Origin: Cololabis saira | Taxonomy: Eukaryota > Chordata > Actinopteri > Beloniformes > Belonidae | Direction: 5' to 3' | Length of the DNA: 64,000 bases | Assembly (NCBI RefSeq): GCF_033807715.1 | Contig: NC_084590.1 | Location: 34,871,505 to 34,935,504 of the forward strand | In this document: positions 25,629 through 40,778 of the stretch, one piece after another | Layout: each line of letters opens with the position of its first letter | Position numbering within the stretch: position 1 is the first letter of the stretch | Position numbers and translations under genes: made by a program | Notes under the pieces: generated by a model | What the model saw: only the letters and a program-made list of their open reading frames with translations | Database searches by the model: none | What the model was told of the DNA's origin: nothing

Positions 25629-26101
25629 GAAGCTGAGAGCCAAAAGCTGTTTTAATTTCAGCTGTAGCGCTGTTAATATGGCACTTTATTAAGTTTTAAT
25701 ATTTTTTCAGGTAAAGTAACCTTTAAGATCCCCAACCTGGGCTCAGTTTATCCAAATAACGCCTGTTAAGAAATTTGCTCTGAAAATTTCGGAATTTCTG
25801 GCTGACTGCCGGCTCCGGAGCTGATTTATGGTTCCGTGTTAAATCGACGCAGAGCCTACGGCGTAGGGTACGGCGTAGGGAACGGCGTACGGCGCCCGTC
25901 GCCGCGTAACCTACGCCGTAGGCTCTGCGTCGATCGTCACACCATATGAGGAAGCCGACAGTTAAAAGTTGTTTTAATTCCTGCTGTAGCGCTGTGAATA
26001 TGGCCATTTATTAAGTTTTAATATTTTTTTCAGGCCAGTAAGCCCTTTAAGATCCCCAACCTGGGCTCAGTTTATCCAAATAACGCCTGTTAAGAAATTT
26101 G
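25629..26101 (+). repeat. direct repeat pair of about 150 bp inside the element
   Basis: Copies 25629-25777 and 25951-26101 share long exact words such as 'aagatccccaacctgggctc' and 'aataacgcctgttaagaaat'. The spacer holds the Harbinger-type MITE copy at 25819-25944. The pair suggests a duplication or unequal exchange within the element. Confidence 0.85.
25819..25944. mobile_element. Harbinger-type MITE copy within the TIR element
   Basis: Shares 'ctgatttatggttccg', 'aaatcgacgcagagcctacg' and its complement 'cgtaggctctgcgtcgat' with the MITE at 34643-34751. A further half copy, with 'cgccgtaggctctgcgt', lies at about 26158-26192. The centre is a palindromic run of 'tacggcgtaggg' words. Confidence 0.75.
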
Positions 26102-26621
26102 ACTCGAGAGCCGGCAGCCCCGGGGGACAGGAGCTCCTCTCCTCTCCTCAGGAGCTCCGCCGTAGGCTCTGCGTTGGTGTAACGCGGAACCAGAACAGCG
26201 GGCTGGAACGCTCCCCCGCGGGCTCGGACGAGGCTGCCGCTGCATCGGAGCCCGCCGACGTTACTGTTGATGGATTGTACCGTAGACCACTGCTGCTTCT
26301 GTTTTACATCCATTATTAAATAAATGGATGTAATAATAAAAGAGTCTGCTAACTTAACCGCCGTCTTCACACGTTGTTTAAAAACGGCGCGCTTCCGTGT
26401 TTATTCTGCTTTGGTTGTTCAGTAACACCGTCCCCAGCCCCGCCCCCAGCCCCCGACGTAAAGCAGTTCTTACGCCTGGCCCAGCAACCAAAGAGGGCTG
26501 GCGTAGCACCAGTTTTGAGAGCCAGGAGCCGGTGCTTAGGCTGTGTAAAACCAAAGAACTGGTGCTAAGTCTGGCTCTAGCCCAGAACCAGCCCTGGAAC
26601 CAGCTTGGTGTAAAAGGGGTA

Positions 26622-26762
26622 TGTGAGAACTCCTAGCTCCATATCGTCCCAACTGAGAACTTTAGTCTCAGACTGCAGGCTTACTTGTGGTTTCCAAAAG
26701 TAGAAGGGGAGGCAGAGCCTTCACTTATCAATCTTTTCTCTGGTGGAACCAGTTCCCAGTTA
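26622..26762 (+). pseudogene. decayed L2 LINE ORF2, segment 2
   Basis: Reads with stops as LRTLVSDCRLTCGF and later SLHLSIFSLVEPVPS, which corresponds to the C-terminal part of L2 ORF2 ([16 protein letters not shown] and LLWNQLP in the intact copy, about residues 981-1008). The frame picks up again after the next insertion. Confidence 0.7.
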
Positions 26763-27262
26763 GTATGTTTACGTGCACTAACAGAAAGTCGAATTGTTGC
26801 CTTAATCCGACCAATATTGAATTTTTAAAAGCAATATATACACCATAGCCGGGCTCTAGTCAAACCGAACTGAAGCAACTACTATTACTGTCATTTAGCA
26901 GACGCTTTTATCCAAAGAGACTTACAACTGAGACACACACACCATGGAGCAATTAGGGTATTTTGGCATATAAACGCAACCCACGCTTAGCCGAGATAGT
27001 GCCTGCCCCGGGAACTCCCCCTTCTAGAAGTGACGACACTGTGTAAGCCAGAATATCAACACAGGAGGAGAAGAAAAAGACGAACAACAAAAAACTAACC
27101 GGAAGTGCGCAAAAGTGGTGCCACCTAGCATCGCGGAGTCGAACGCACCTCACTCAATAATCGCTTGTCTTCTTGCACATGTATACTTGGATTTCTCCGA
27201 AACTCCAGTTTAATCCCTAGCTATATTGTTGCCAATAGCTTCATTTAGATGTGCATGCAACC
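26763..27262. mobile_element. second DNA element inserted in the L2 relic
   Basis: Left 'gtatgtttacgtgcac' and right 'gatgtgcatgcaac' are imperfect inverted ends. Removing the block rejoins the L2 reading (a VEPVPS end with a TVSTFKTRL start). It contains a SINE-type tail at about 26889-26960. No transposase is seen. Confidence 0.55.
26889..26960 (+). mobile_element. SINE 3'-tail fragment
   Basis: Contains 'gtcatttagcagacgctttt' followed by 'atccaaagagacttac', a tail shared by several fish SINE families. The same words occur reversed at about 31395-31430. Confidence 0.55.
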
Positions 27263-27875
27263 GCACTGACTGTCTCTACATTTAAGACTAGGTTAACGCC
27301 CCCCCAGGACCATTTCTTTAGTTATACTGCTCCTGTGATGCACTGGGCTCCCCCTTGACTCCGCTCTCTTTGCTCCTGTTGTACTGTATTTATGTCATTA
27401 TTATTACTTTTTGCCGTGCCCTGTTTTGTATCTCAAAGGCAGATATCTCTGGACTAATCTATTTGTTGGTCTCTCTTTCCTGTCATCTCAGACCCCCAAA
27501 TGGTAGAGACAGGTCGCAGCCCTCAATGAGTCTTGGTTTGCTGGAGGTTTTTCTCCACGTTAATTAGGGGTTTTTTTTTCCCTCGACTGTCACCTCATGC
27601 TTGCTCAGGTTGAAGTATTGCAATAAAGTGAAAATTTGATGCAACATGTTCAGATTTCTACCTAGGCCTTCTTGTTTTTAAATAAATCTTCATCGTATGA
27701 ATTTTGAATCTGGACTATATTGGAACCGACAGGAATATAACTGAATTCCAATGAATAGGAAGTAAATTTAATATGGACTTAATTGGACTGTACTGAGAGG
27801 TAACTGGTCTCCACTGAACTTGTTAGCTTCATATGCAAAGTGACTTGAGATTACATTTGTTGTATATTAGTGGTA
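27263..27875 (+). mobile_element. decayed L2 LINE, end of ORF2 and 3' UTR
   Basis: Opens with the conserved TVSTFKTRL-like end of ORF2. It continues with a 3' UTR containing 'ggtttgctggaggttttt' near 27536 and 'catatgcaaagtgacttgag' near 27832, both common in L2 3' ends of fish. The terminal repeat tail is lost. Confidence 0.7.
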
Positions 27876-28499
27876 TACATATACGGTGGTTACTGCGGTA
27901 ATTGCTGCATCAGTTTTGTCTCTGGGATGCGGTCTCTGGGATCATCAACTCTCCTCTTGCTTTGCTATACAGATTCCTATTCCTCTCTCTCTCTCCTCCT
28001 GCATTCTACTCCCGTCTCACTGCAACACTCAACAAAATATAATGAACTATGGCATCCATAAACTCACATTATTTCTGTATCCCGCTTAGTTACCTGGAAT
28101 CCCTGTGTGAGTTATGTGATAGAGTCTGTTTTGGTTTATACTCATCTTTCTGTCTCCCTTCTCACATGGTTTGTCTTGCTCTCTATTTCTGCTGACACCC
28201 TCCTGTTCTCACTCCCTCTCTAATCTAATCTCAATCTCTGTGTGCCGTCAACCAAGAAGCAAGCATAAAAATCAAACAGAATTTATAGTCTAATCAGACA
28301 TATAAAATGATCTATGGCCAATATATTGATATACATAGCACAGATGTGTGTGCAGGAGCATTTAAAAGAATGGTAAACTCAGCAGATCCAGTTTACTGTT
28401 AATTACAGCATGTTTTTTTATAAGAGTTCAGATGTGTTTTTTTGATATGGGTTAGGGGGGAAAAAAATGTTCTTTCCCTGTTACATTAATTTCAAATGA
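27876..28499. other. non-coding stretch
   Basis: Pyrimidine-rich patches near 27980 and 28190, otherwise nothing recognised. Confidence 0.5.
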
Positions 28500-28900
28500 T
28501 CCCACAATGCCAACTTGTTAAAAACTCTCATGCAGAATTTTACTGGGGAACAGCTGGTCAATACTGGGACTTGTGGTCCTGTAAAAAAGGTCTAGCAGCA
28601 CTCGTATTTACTGGTGAACTTGGATCATTGTCCAATTTCAGGGGCCGTTTTCTGCCAAGTTTCAGCCATCAGACAGATGGCCTCACTTTCGAGTCTAAAT
28701 ACTTTGGTTTTCAGAGGAGTTCATGTTCAACTCAATGTCCGTAAGATGCCTACAACCTGCAGCTGCACGACAAGCTTGATTCATCACCCCTCCACCACCG
28801 TGCTTGATTATTTGTGATAATATGGAGCATTTGGTTTTCTGCAAATTCATGGCTTTGCATTTTGTCCTGACATCTCTATTTTGGTCCAGTGATTCGAGAG
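28500..28900 (-). pseudogene. Tc1-type transposase relic, C-terminal half
   Basis: Minus-strand frames contain KHGGGGVM, then AAAG and LTDIELNMNSSENQSI, and then, past stops, NWTMIQ. This order matches the Tc1 catalytic core (KHGGGSVMVWG, then MNS, then NWT-QQDNDPKH). Stops and at least one shift break it. A Tc1 N-terminal relic on the same strand lies at 30411-30628 and might be the front of the same insertion, or a second copy. Confidence 0.65.
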
Positions 28901-30410
28901 GTTCCATTGTTTGTTCAGATAAACCTTTACAAATATAAGAAATTGAATGAAGAGCCTTTCTCCGGCCTTTTTCAATCTTTTACTAAGTGGACTATCATGA
29001 ACTGTAATATTTGACATACTAACTGCAGCGAGTAGAACCCTTTCTCAGATGGATGGGCAGAAACAATATGACATCATATGTTGTTCTTAATCCAATGTTG
29101 TATTCATGTGACTTTAATTATGTCCGGTTATGTCAAAACTTTTAATTTCAAGAAAGTATACCTTTCCTTCGTGGCTGCACCTCATATCTGTTGGGAGACA
29201 TCTAGTAAGTAAAGCAATCCAGTGAACAATTTTCACTGCTGAGGCAAGTCACTGTCATCGGCAACAGCAATCTATCCCAGCATGCAATAAAAGTCCATGA
29301 AAAGTCTACGCTTATAAAGTCACGCTTACCTTGAAACAGCCTAAATGGTTTATGAACATTGTAACTTGAACATCTTTTGATTATGCATTGGTTTATCATT
29401 CTGTGGGTCTATTTTAAAATGTGGAAAAAGGCCTGTTGCTGTGAAACAACATCATATTCTACATGGGGTACAAAAATAATCACATTTTCTATCCACCACC
29501 CAGTGCCATGTAATTTACTGTTTACTGATGAGTAAGAAGAAGGAATCTATTTGAGCCATATCAAATGTCACACAAGTAATAAATTGCTTGATTTTTTACT
29601 TTAACAATGCCACTGCAGTAACTAGTCACAGTGTAATATTGTATGGCTCTTACTTTTACCTCTTATTGAAATCCATGATACAGCAAAGTTGAAAAGTGGA
29701 TTGGGTTGTATGCCTCCTGAGACCAGCGTGTTATTTACCTGTGTTTCCTCCAGTATTCAGTGCCTCGAGTGCACCGCTGATTTTTTTCTGTCACTTTGTT
29801 ACTTGGTAACCCTCAAAAGCAAATTCAAAGAGTAGCTCTGCTGTAATTGCTACAGTGCATTGGAGGCTACTCCTCTGATCTTTTTGGCTAGTGTAATTAC
29901 ACCATTTCTTGAACTATTTTCAAGCATCTTGAGCCCTAAATAACTTGCAGTCCCTATGGAGAAGTATCTATCTCACTCTGTCGCCTCTCAGCAAATTAAT
30001 TGGCACTTATTTTTTCCCTTCTTTACTAGTTCTTGTCTGCATGCAAGATCAACTATTCACAAATGCATTTTTAAGTCACTAACACCACTTACGGTAATCT
30101 AAGTTTGTCATGGGTTGCTCTGCATCGTCTTAGATCGCGTGTTGTTCACCTTCATACATGAATAAAGGCAGTCTTTAACAGGATATGCAGTTTTAAGAGT
30201 AGAAGAAAAAGAAAAAGAAAAAAGAGAAGAAAAAGGTTGTACATTAAGAGTCGACCTCCGGGGACCTAATTCAAAAAACACTTATCAGATCTTAAAATTA
30301 AATCAATTTATGCTCTTTTTTTAGAGAGAGAGAATAGGATTTCTCCTGATAATCTTCCCAACAATCCAGTACAGTCTTTTTTTGTATTATACTTTAATGA
30401 AGTTTAAAAT
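28901..30410. other. non-coding stretch
   Basis: A purine-rich tract (AAGAAAAAGAAAAAG-like) lies near 30197-30236. No gene-like ORF or TIR pair. Confidence 0.5.
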
Positions 30411-30770
30411 TTAACAAGCTAACCAAATCTTTTTTTTTTTTTTTGTAATTTCTGCGTTGCAGGGATGCCTACTCCGGGTAAAATTTGCAAATGCCTTAGA
30501 TGTCTTCCACTTGTAAATAGTTTTGTCCACTGTGGAATAATGTACTCCAACTTGTCTGGAAATAACATAATAACCCTTCCCAGACTGATGGAACACAGAT
30601 CAATGCTGATGTCTTTTGTCCTTCCCATTATGTTAACAGATTACAACGTTGCAGACCAGCAAGCCGCCAAAACTTTTATAGAGGTGTTCACACTTGTTGA
30701 TGATCAGCTGATAAATTATTGTAAAATTACCAGTGCCGAACTGTCGGTATGCTATGTCCACTCATAACAG
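30411..30770 (-). pseudogene. Tc1-type transposase relic, N-terminal DNA-binding part and 5' UTR
   Basis: One minus-strand frame starts MGRTKDISIDL and a shifted frame continues FHQSGKGYYVISRQVGVHYS and then KTIYKWK. Together they follow the start of Tc1 transposases: MGK-K-LS, then the helix-turn-helix with H-xx-G-x-GY and V-T-I-KW. A frameshift separates the two pieces, and the frame runs into a poly-T tract near 30430. The higher-coordinate side holds 5' UTR words such as 'aggtgttcacacttgttgat'. It is not functional. Confidence 0.75.
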
Positions 30771-31339
30771 TTATGTGTGGACGTAACACTTGGATACAGT
30801 TTGATGAATGCTATGAACAACCAAATTGCAAGTAGCTTCCATCCAGAGCCCCTTGGCAGTGGTTATGGATCAGTTAGTCCACAAGCCAACGCTCTGAATG
30901 TTAGTTAATCTTGTGCTACTAGTGCTGTCCGAATAACAAATAGGGGGCCTTTGTGGAAGACATGCCAAATCTTTATGATGGCTTCATCTTGAGAAACTGC
31001 TTTTCATTCTGCTTTTGCAAAAGCAGAATGAAAAGTCATTTCGTCTCCCTGCAGGTTAGATGGGTGGCAAAGCAATGACCAATGTTTTATAGGAGGTATA
31101 GCACTGCAGAAATGCAGCCATAAGTGTGATTTAGGTCTGTGTTGCCAAAGCACCACTGCAATGTATGTTTAGGTATCCATTTGGTCAGCCTAATGCGAAA
31201 CCCTCACTGACGGCCAATCTCTGTAGACTCCAAGTCAGTGTCAGACCTGACTGTTCAACCGTTTTGCATTATTGAAAGTTCTACTTTCCTTTCTAAATGT
31301 TAGTGTTCCAGTGTTGTCTGTGTTTCAAGATGAACCACC
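30771..31339. other. non-coding stretch with a perfect palindrome
   Basis: Holds the 36-bp palindrome at 31000-31035; otherwise I see nothing. Confidence 0.5.
31000..31035. repeat. perfect 36-bp palindrome without spacer
   Basis: The left arm cttttcattctgcttttg is followed directly by its exact complement. Symmetry stops at the next base on both sides. No element ends or target duplication are seen around it. Confidence 0.95.
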
Positions 31340-31450
31340 TTGGGCCCCTGAGCAAGGCCTTAAACATAATTGCTCCTTGGTGTGTGTCTCAGATGTAAGA
31401 CGCTTTGGATAAAAGCGTCTGCTAAATGACAGTAGTAGTAGTAGTAGTTT
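31340..31450 (-). mobile_element. SINE 3'-tail fragment with (GTA)n
   Basis: Words 'cccctgagcaaggcct', 'aattgctcctt' and 'gataaaagcgtctgctaaat' occur in this order, then (GTA)n to about 31449. This is a common fish SINE or LINE 3' tail. Orientation is inferred from the copy at 26889-26960. Confidence 0.6.
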
Positions 31451-34642
<3,192 letters not shown>

Positions 34643-34751
34643 AGGCTGATTTATGGTTCCGCGTTACACCAACGCAGAGCGACGCGCACCGTACCGCGTA
34701 CCCTACGGCGTAGGCTCTGCGTCGATTTAACGCAGAACCATAATTCAGGCT
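34643..34751. mobile_element. PIF/Harbinger MITE, 109 bp
   Basis: Left end AGGCTGATTTATGGTTCCGC and right end complementary to AGCCTGAATTATGGTTCTGC, flanked by TTA duplications (34640-34642 and 34752-34754). The centre holds palindromic 'ctacggcgtagg' words. Related to the copy at 25819-25944. Confidence 0.85.
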
Positions 34752-34754
34752 TTA

Positions 34755-35308
34755 GTTTCCATACTCGCAACTTGGTCGATCAGCTCCTACAAGACACACA
34801 AAGCGCCTCCTTTCGGGACTGTTTCAGAGGGGTGGGGGTGGGGGGTCTCACTGAAGCCTATCCCGGAGAAAAAGGCAACCGTTTGAAAATGCGCACCTGC
34901 TCCTCGTGCAGGCGTCCACCTGCGTAAAACAGCGTTAAAGCACAGCCGGCTGTCACGCCATGATGCCTGGAGCAGAGCAGAGCAGAGCAGAGCCAAGGGG
35001 CCGGTGCTGGACAACATCTCTTTTATCACAGGAAACCACTGACAACCTTTCATGGACTGTGCAGCATTGCAGCAATGTGATGTCATTTGAGTTACATTTG
35101 AAGCGAATGCATTGCACGCCAAACTGAAGGGTTCCTTCCCCCCCAGTGGCGTCAATTCAGTCAAAGCTAAGGTATGGCAAGGTTACGAGTCACAGAACTT
35201 AACTAGAGTATCAATCAACACGTCCAGCAAATACTCATCACAGAAGTCTGCTATGGAGCTTATCTGTGTGGTCAAGAAAATTGGAACTTTTTCAAATGCA
35301 GTCTCGAT
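34755..35308. other. non-coding stretch
   Basis: Contains a run of the AGAGC pentamer repeated about five times near 34974-34994 and G-rich text near 34833. No recognisable gene; the 96- and 125-codon ORFs overlapping the MITE are not credible. Confidence 0.5.
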
Positions 35309-35708
35309 CACTGCAAAAACTCAAAATCTTACCAGGAATATTTGTCTTATTTCTAGTTAAAATGTCTCATTTTTAGTCAAAAAATCTCATTACACTTAAA
35401 ACAAAAGAGTCACCAGAAAAATAACTTGTTATTTGACCATTTTCACCTGTTTCAAGTAAATTTTCACTTTAAATATTTGGAAAAATCTGCCAGTGGAACA
35501 AGATTTATCTTGTCATTACAAGCAAAAAAATCTTGTTCCATTGGCAGATTTTTCTACTTATTTTAAGTGAAAATCTACTTGAAACAGGTAAAAATGGTTG
35601 TTTTTGAGTCTTGTCTTAAATGTAATGAGATTTTTTTTGACTAAAAATTAGACATTTTAACTAGAAATAAGACAAATATTCTTGTTAAGATTTTGAGTTT
35701 TTGCAGTG
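35309..35708. mobile_element. 400-bp palindromic MITE
   Basis: The whole block folds on itself: CACTGCAAAAACTCAAAAT on the left and its near-complement on the right, with further matching pairs inside ('tcttatttctagttaaaatg', 'gtttcaagtaaattttcac', 'ttggcagatttttc'). The centre is near 35515. The wording matches a common non-autonomous fish DNA transposon. The target duplication is not clear. Confidence 0.85.
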
Positions 35709-38700
35709 TAAAATAACTAGTGAAATCGATCATGTTGTTCTGATTTGCATTTGTTATTCTATATGTATTAAGTAATAGAATAATCAATACAAAGAGACAC
35801 AGAGTAATTCCATAAATGTATTTAAAAAAAGAAACATTTACATTTAACCCTTGAAGCCAAGGTGTGGCGGCTGCCATACCCAATTGACGCCCCTGTTTCC
35901 CCCCCTTGAAGAAAATAGTTTAACAGGAAGGTTGATTCATGCAGAGACAAGGAAGGATGCTACGAGGTGTTTGTGATACTCCCAGATGGGCTGGTGTAAC
36001 TCATGATCCAGCACGATATGAAACTGCAACAGTGGACAGGGTGGGAGGAAGGAGAGGGAGGAGAGTGTGTGTGTGGATGAGGGGGGGGGTCATTGCTGCA
36101 CTTCAAAAATCACATTTATCCCTCTACAGGCAGAAGATGTGCTCACTTCTTTGTACTCAGGCGCTAATGATTTTTCTTATCCCTCTTGAATGGCCATCAT
36201 AATAAGCAGGCAGGAGCATAAATACCTCCACCACCTACATGTCTCTGACAGCTCCCACGTGCTCCTCTTTCCAATGGGACATGCACTCCTTGCCAGCAGA
36301 GGAGTGCTTGAAAAATAAACTAGAATATTTTCCCATCAGGGAAAAATAGGGCAAACAATGGTTAATCCTCTCAGAGTTGCTGAAGGAAACCAGGAATCAC
36401 CCGTTCCTCGTAATAACATCACCACCCCCAACATGTTTTCAGTGTCCTCCTTTCCTTTGTGCATATACATCCCCAGGAGTATTGTCTGCTGGAATAGAGG
36501 CCGCGCAACATGTGAGGAGAAAAGAAATTCTGGTGGACTTGACAAATCCGGCTAATTTGGCTGCAGGAGCATCGCTCAACAGTAGACTGTACTGCAGACT
36601 CACAAGGCACGGTTGTGATGTTAGAGGTGTTGGGGCACACAGAAACTCAAAATGGGAGAGTCACCTATGAAGCACTGCACTTTTAAATGTTTTAGACACA
36701 AAACGCACCTCAAACATAAAAAATAACACAATAAAATGATCACACATAACAGGTCCCAAATGTAAGACTGTCATAATTCTAAAATGACTGAAATGAATGC
36801 ACAAGAAATTAACATTAAAGCTTTAAATTCAATTTTTTTTTGAGAAACCTGAATCTTAAAAAGTCTATTATTTCTCTATGTTGCTTTGTTTCTATAGGCG
36901 CCTCCTCTTGCAAGTGTAGGTTTTCTTTTAACCACTGCTGCATGACATTTACTGTACCTACAAAACACTGACTGTACAAGAACAGCATACTGCTGTAATT
37001 ATACAACACTACACAACGGTTGGGCCACACCCCTTTTATTTCCAGACACAAACATATTAGACGGCACATGGGTAAAAAAACAGATCATCATCTTTTGATC
37101 AAAACGTACCTACTCAGCTGAAACTGAACGGATTATAAGAGCTCTCTCAAACTAGTTTTGCGTCTTTTGAGCGGATCTGTCAAAATATCATTGGACTGCA
37201 GAGAGCCTTGTAAAGCCCAAGTTTCATAACAAGATAACTCTGAGCCTCATCTGAATGAGGATGTGCACTCATGAGGTGGTTGAGTGCATAAGATGCATGC
37301 CGCAATACTGACGGAAATTGAAAAAGGGCCATGAAGGAAGCCAATCTGCTATTTATATCAGATAGCCTTCCATTGGGCTAAGCTCCCTCTCACAGTAATG
37401 CACTCTAAAAGTGATTGATTAGTCTGTTATTGAGATATTGTCCATCTTGACAGTCCTCACTCCCTGAAGTGATGAGATTACCGCATCGTAGTCGTTGAGA
37501 GCATAATGGGGGATTAGGTCAGTGGGATCTATCCACTTTAATCAGGAAACTTGCATCCCCCCTAAAATGCAAAACATGAGAGGAGGGGTCTAAACTCAGA
37601 ACGAGCACACATCACCAAGCTGTTAATATCCTCAAAGGTTGAACTTAATGACTTGGAACAGGTAACATGCTGAGGCTGCTCAGTTTGGCAGCGGGTGGAC
37701 GTATTTTTGTATGTTTCCATCAAAATGCCACTTTTCTTTTACACAACGCAAGTGCCCTTGTTACTGTTTTAACAAATGCTTCAAATCAATGTTCATTAAG
37801 AGCCTCAAAATTTCTCACTTCCCTTTTTTATCCCTGCTTGAACCCAAAGGACTCTTAATGCGATGCTCCATCAGCGCAGCAGTTTGTGTGAATGGTTGGT
37901 CTCATGTGTACACCTACCTTTGGTTGGGTTTAAAATTAGATCAGTGACAGGGACATTGAAAGGCAGCCCACAGGAAGAGCTACATCATCAGCGTAGAGAG
38001 CTCCGTAATGGTTCAGTCACGGCTCATATTGTAATTTACTATTCTCACCCACAGAGCAAAAGCTTCCTGTGACAATAGTTGTAATTTCCACAATAAGGGT
38101 TGTTTTTTTTTTTTGATTGGCTGATGAGCAATACTTTTACATTTGAAACGCAAATAAGTGGAGATCTACAAATTGATAATACAAAATTATAAACAGCCTT
38201 CCTCAGGGTTGCAATTAAATATTGATTGGAATGAGTTCAACAAACATCACAGATCTCCTGCAAGTGCTGTTGCTGCAGTGTGAAGTAGGTCAGTCGTTGT
38301 ACCACAAAATTGCGTCACAAGAGACGCAATTGTGAAGTACTATTCCACTGCTATCATTACTGTACATATAGCAAAAGCAATTACGCTTTCATTTTTTTCA
38401 CGTGCACAGTAAGTCAGCCTGTTCTACTCTCAATAATAGTGCCACTTTACAGGTTTAAGGTTCATCGTGTTCTTGTATAAAATTTGGAAAAGTATGAGGT
38501 ACAGCTTGCTCATGAGCACGATGCTCTTTCTTGCTGAACATTTTAAAAGTGTCTTAAAGCTCTTTAAGAACACAAGCTGAGGGGGAAAATGAATATGTTT
38601 TAGCTGCAAAAGCTTTCATTAGGGTTACATAACACGTAATTATGATACCATTATGATTTTCAGGGATCTACAAAGCTGATAATTGGATGCCTGTATTTAG

Positions 38701-40778
38701 AAACATAAAAAATAGTACCACTGGGTGTAATTACAACCATACAACATTAAAAAGATATAAATTTAAAAATAGGGTCCCCATTTATACGTCCCATGTCGAG
38801 TCTTTTAAGAAGGAAGGATTTAAAAGGTTATTCTCACTAATTTCTAATAAATTGAATTCACCCCCCTCTTGGACCAAGAGATCCCTTTTCAATGGCAATT
38901 AAAAAGAGGAGAGAGGTGGGAAGACATGCCTCTTGAGTTTCTTTCTACAGGATTTTTGACATTGTCTCTGAATGGAGCTGCTGCACAGTAATTCAGTATT
39001 TCAAAGAGCTCTCTGTTCTCTGTTTCACTTTCCACAAGGGCATGAAATCATCCATCACAACTGTTCTTTTACTGTTAATGAATCTCTGCTTTTATGCAAT
39101 CTTACAGATTTTTTATCCATTTCCTCTATATGGTCAATTAAGGCTATAGGCAGTTTGGATGTTTCTGAATACCTCTGTGTGTTGGTGGTTGACTGCAGAT
39201 TAACATGTCACCACGACAAACAGTTGATGTCATGATTTGTGACGATAAAGTTGTTTGTCGTTCTACAACAGAGCTGGAAAAATGTATTCCTTATTTTCTT
39301 TTAATTTTCATAATTTGAGGCTATTTTTGATTAGTTTGTCTTTTCCGCTTTTTCCCATTACATGAAGATGAATGGTAGTTTTTACTGCCTGTTGGGTACA
39401 AATGACCAAAGCTCTATAACATTGCCCAAGACAAAACAAAACAAAAGTGACATCAATAACAGCATCATTTAATAGAACATGTCTTCTCTTTGCTTTTTAA
39501 CTTTTCTCTTTGTACTGTAGCAACTCATAACAATGGTCCAATGTGTTCTGGATATTGATTTGGCAAAACACTGAATCGCACTCATGACACATCCATCTCC
39601 TTTTTTCTAGCCTTGGGACCAGAAATGTGAGTTGCTGGGGCAACAGGGACATATTGGGTATGATGTTTTGTCCAGGGGCACTTTGGCTTGTTACAGGGCT
39701 GGGGATTGCTCCGGGAGCTTTCCAGTTGGAGAGCAACTGAGTCTATCCACTACAATGCAGCCTTTCATAATTTTACAGATGACCTTTCAAGAATATTACA
39801 GCGAAACAGGAACTGGAAAATACTGACATGTTTAGCTTTGTTGTTGGGTATTCCGAAATGTTATTTTATCCATTTAATTGCTGTCTTTTCCAAATGTGGC
39901 CCTTTTTCATTTTGTCGCGTATGCGCGATTGACGGATGCACCTGCATTTTTATCTGCGCTACTGTCACAAGCATACAAAACAAAGGATTTGAGTTATGCA
40001 ACTGAAGCAGACGGACTTCAGCTAATGTTGATTATGTTCCAAATGGCATAATTTTGTCTGTACACTCTAACACAGTGCGCTGTGTAAAGTACAAAGTGTT
40101 CTTACATGCACAGTGTGAAAGAGTTCTGTCCCAGTTTAGAACTGTCATTATGCTTTTACAGGAAATGGCGATTGCAAACTTTTTTTCTTCAGCTGCTTCT
40201 GAATTAGTGTCATGCTTCCCTTCAAAACATAACTTTTTTGTTAAATGTAAATTCCAAGCAAAGGAATTGTCCGCTTTTTGGCCAAAAACTGATTTCGACA
40301 CATTGACAAATTAGTAACCAAAAACAAAAACAAAAAGTAGCCAAAAACAAATTTCGACCAATTGAGAAATTAGTAACAACTGAGGATGTGAAGTTTTCCA
40401 CATATGTGGCTACTAGCAGCGTTGCTGTGTGATAACAGAATTGTTGCTCCTCCAAGTGGTAGCAACATGTTACGAAATGTAGATGGAGCTTGTTAAAGTT
40501 GCAGATGGTGAATGTATTTTTGTCATACTTTCTGAAATTACCGCTAATTTTCAGTTAATATTGCCACAGTAACTTGAGAAACAAATCCGCTCCTTCAGCA
40601 CCACCTGCAGCTTGCAATGCACTTTAAAAGTTTCCACCGCTACCCTTTCAGCTCCTCCAATCACAGCGTGTTTGCCAAATTTCAATCACAGAGTTGTGCA
40701 CAGGCTCCAGACAGTTTTACCAGTTTCTGCTTACACACACAAGCAAAGTGAGTAGAAGAAGACTGTTGCAGAGAAGCA
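35709..40778. other. non-coding stretch, 5 kb without recognisable elements
   Basis: Contains a G-run and (GT)n-like patch near 36050-36090, a T-run near 38105, and a two-copy 60-bp-period repeat near 40279-40378 ('aatttcgac' ... 'aaattagtaac'). ORFs of up to 105 codons lack motifs. This is the longest part of the window without clear repeats. Confidence 0.5.

Larger units (their letters stand above)
25446..26621. mobile_element. TIR DNA transposon inserted in the L2 relic, with internal duplication
   Basis: Ends are TACCCCTTTTACACCAAGCT and its complement, followed by a second inverted block (GGTTCCAGGGCTGG). The flanks fit a TA duplication, and removing the element rejoins the L2 frame. 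Inside, about 150 bp occurs twice in direct order (25629-25777 and 25951-26101), and a Harbinger-type MITE lies between. No transposase is recognisable. Confidence 0.8.
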
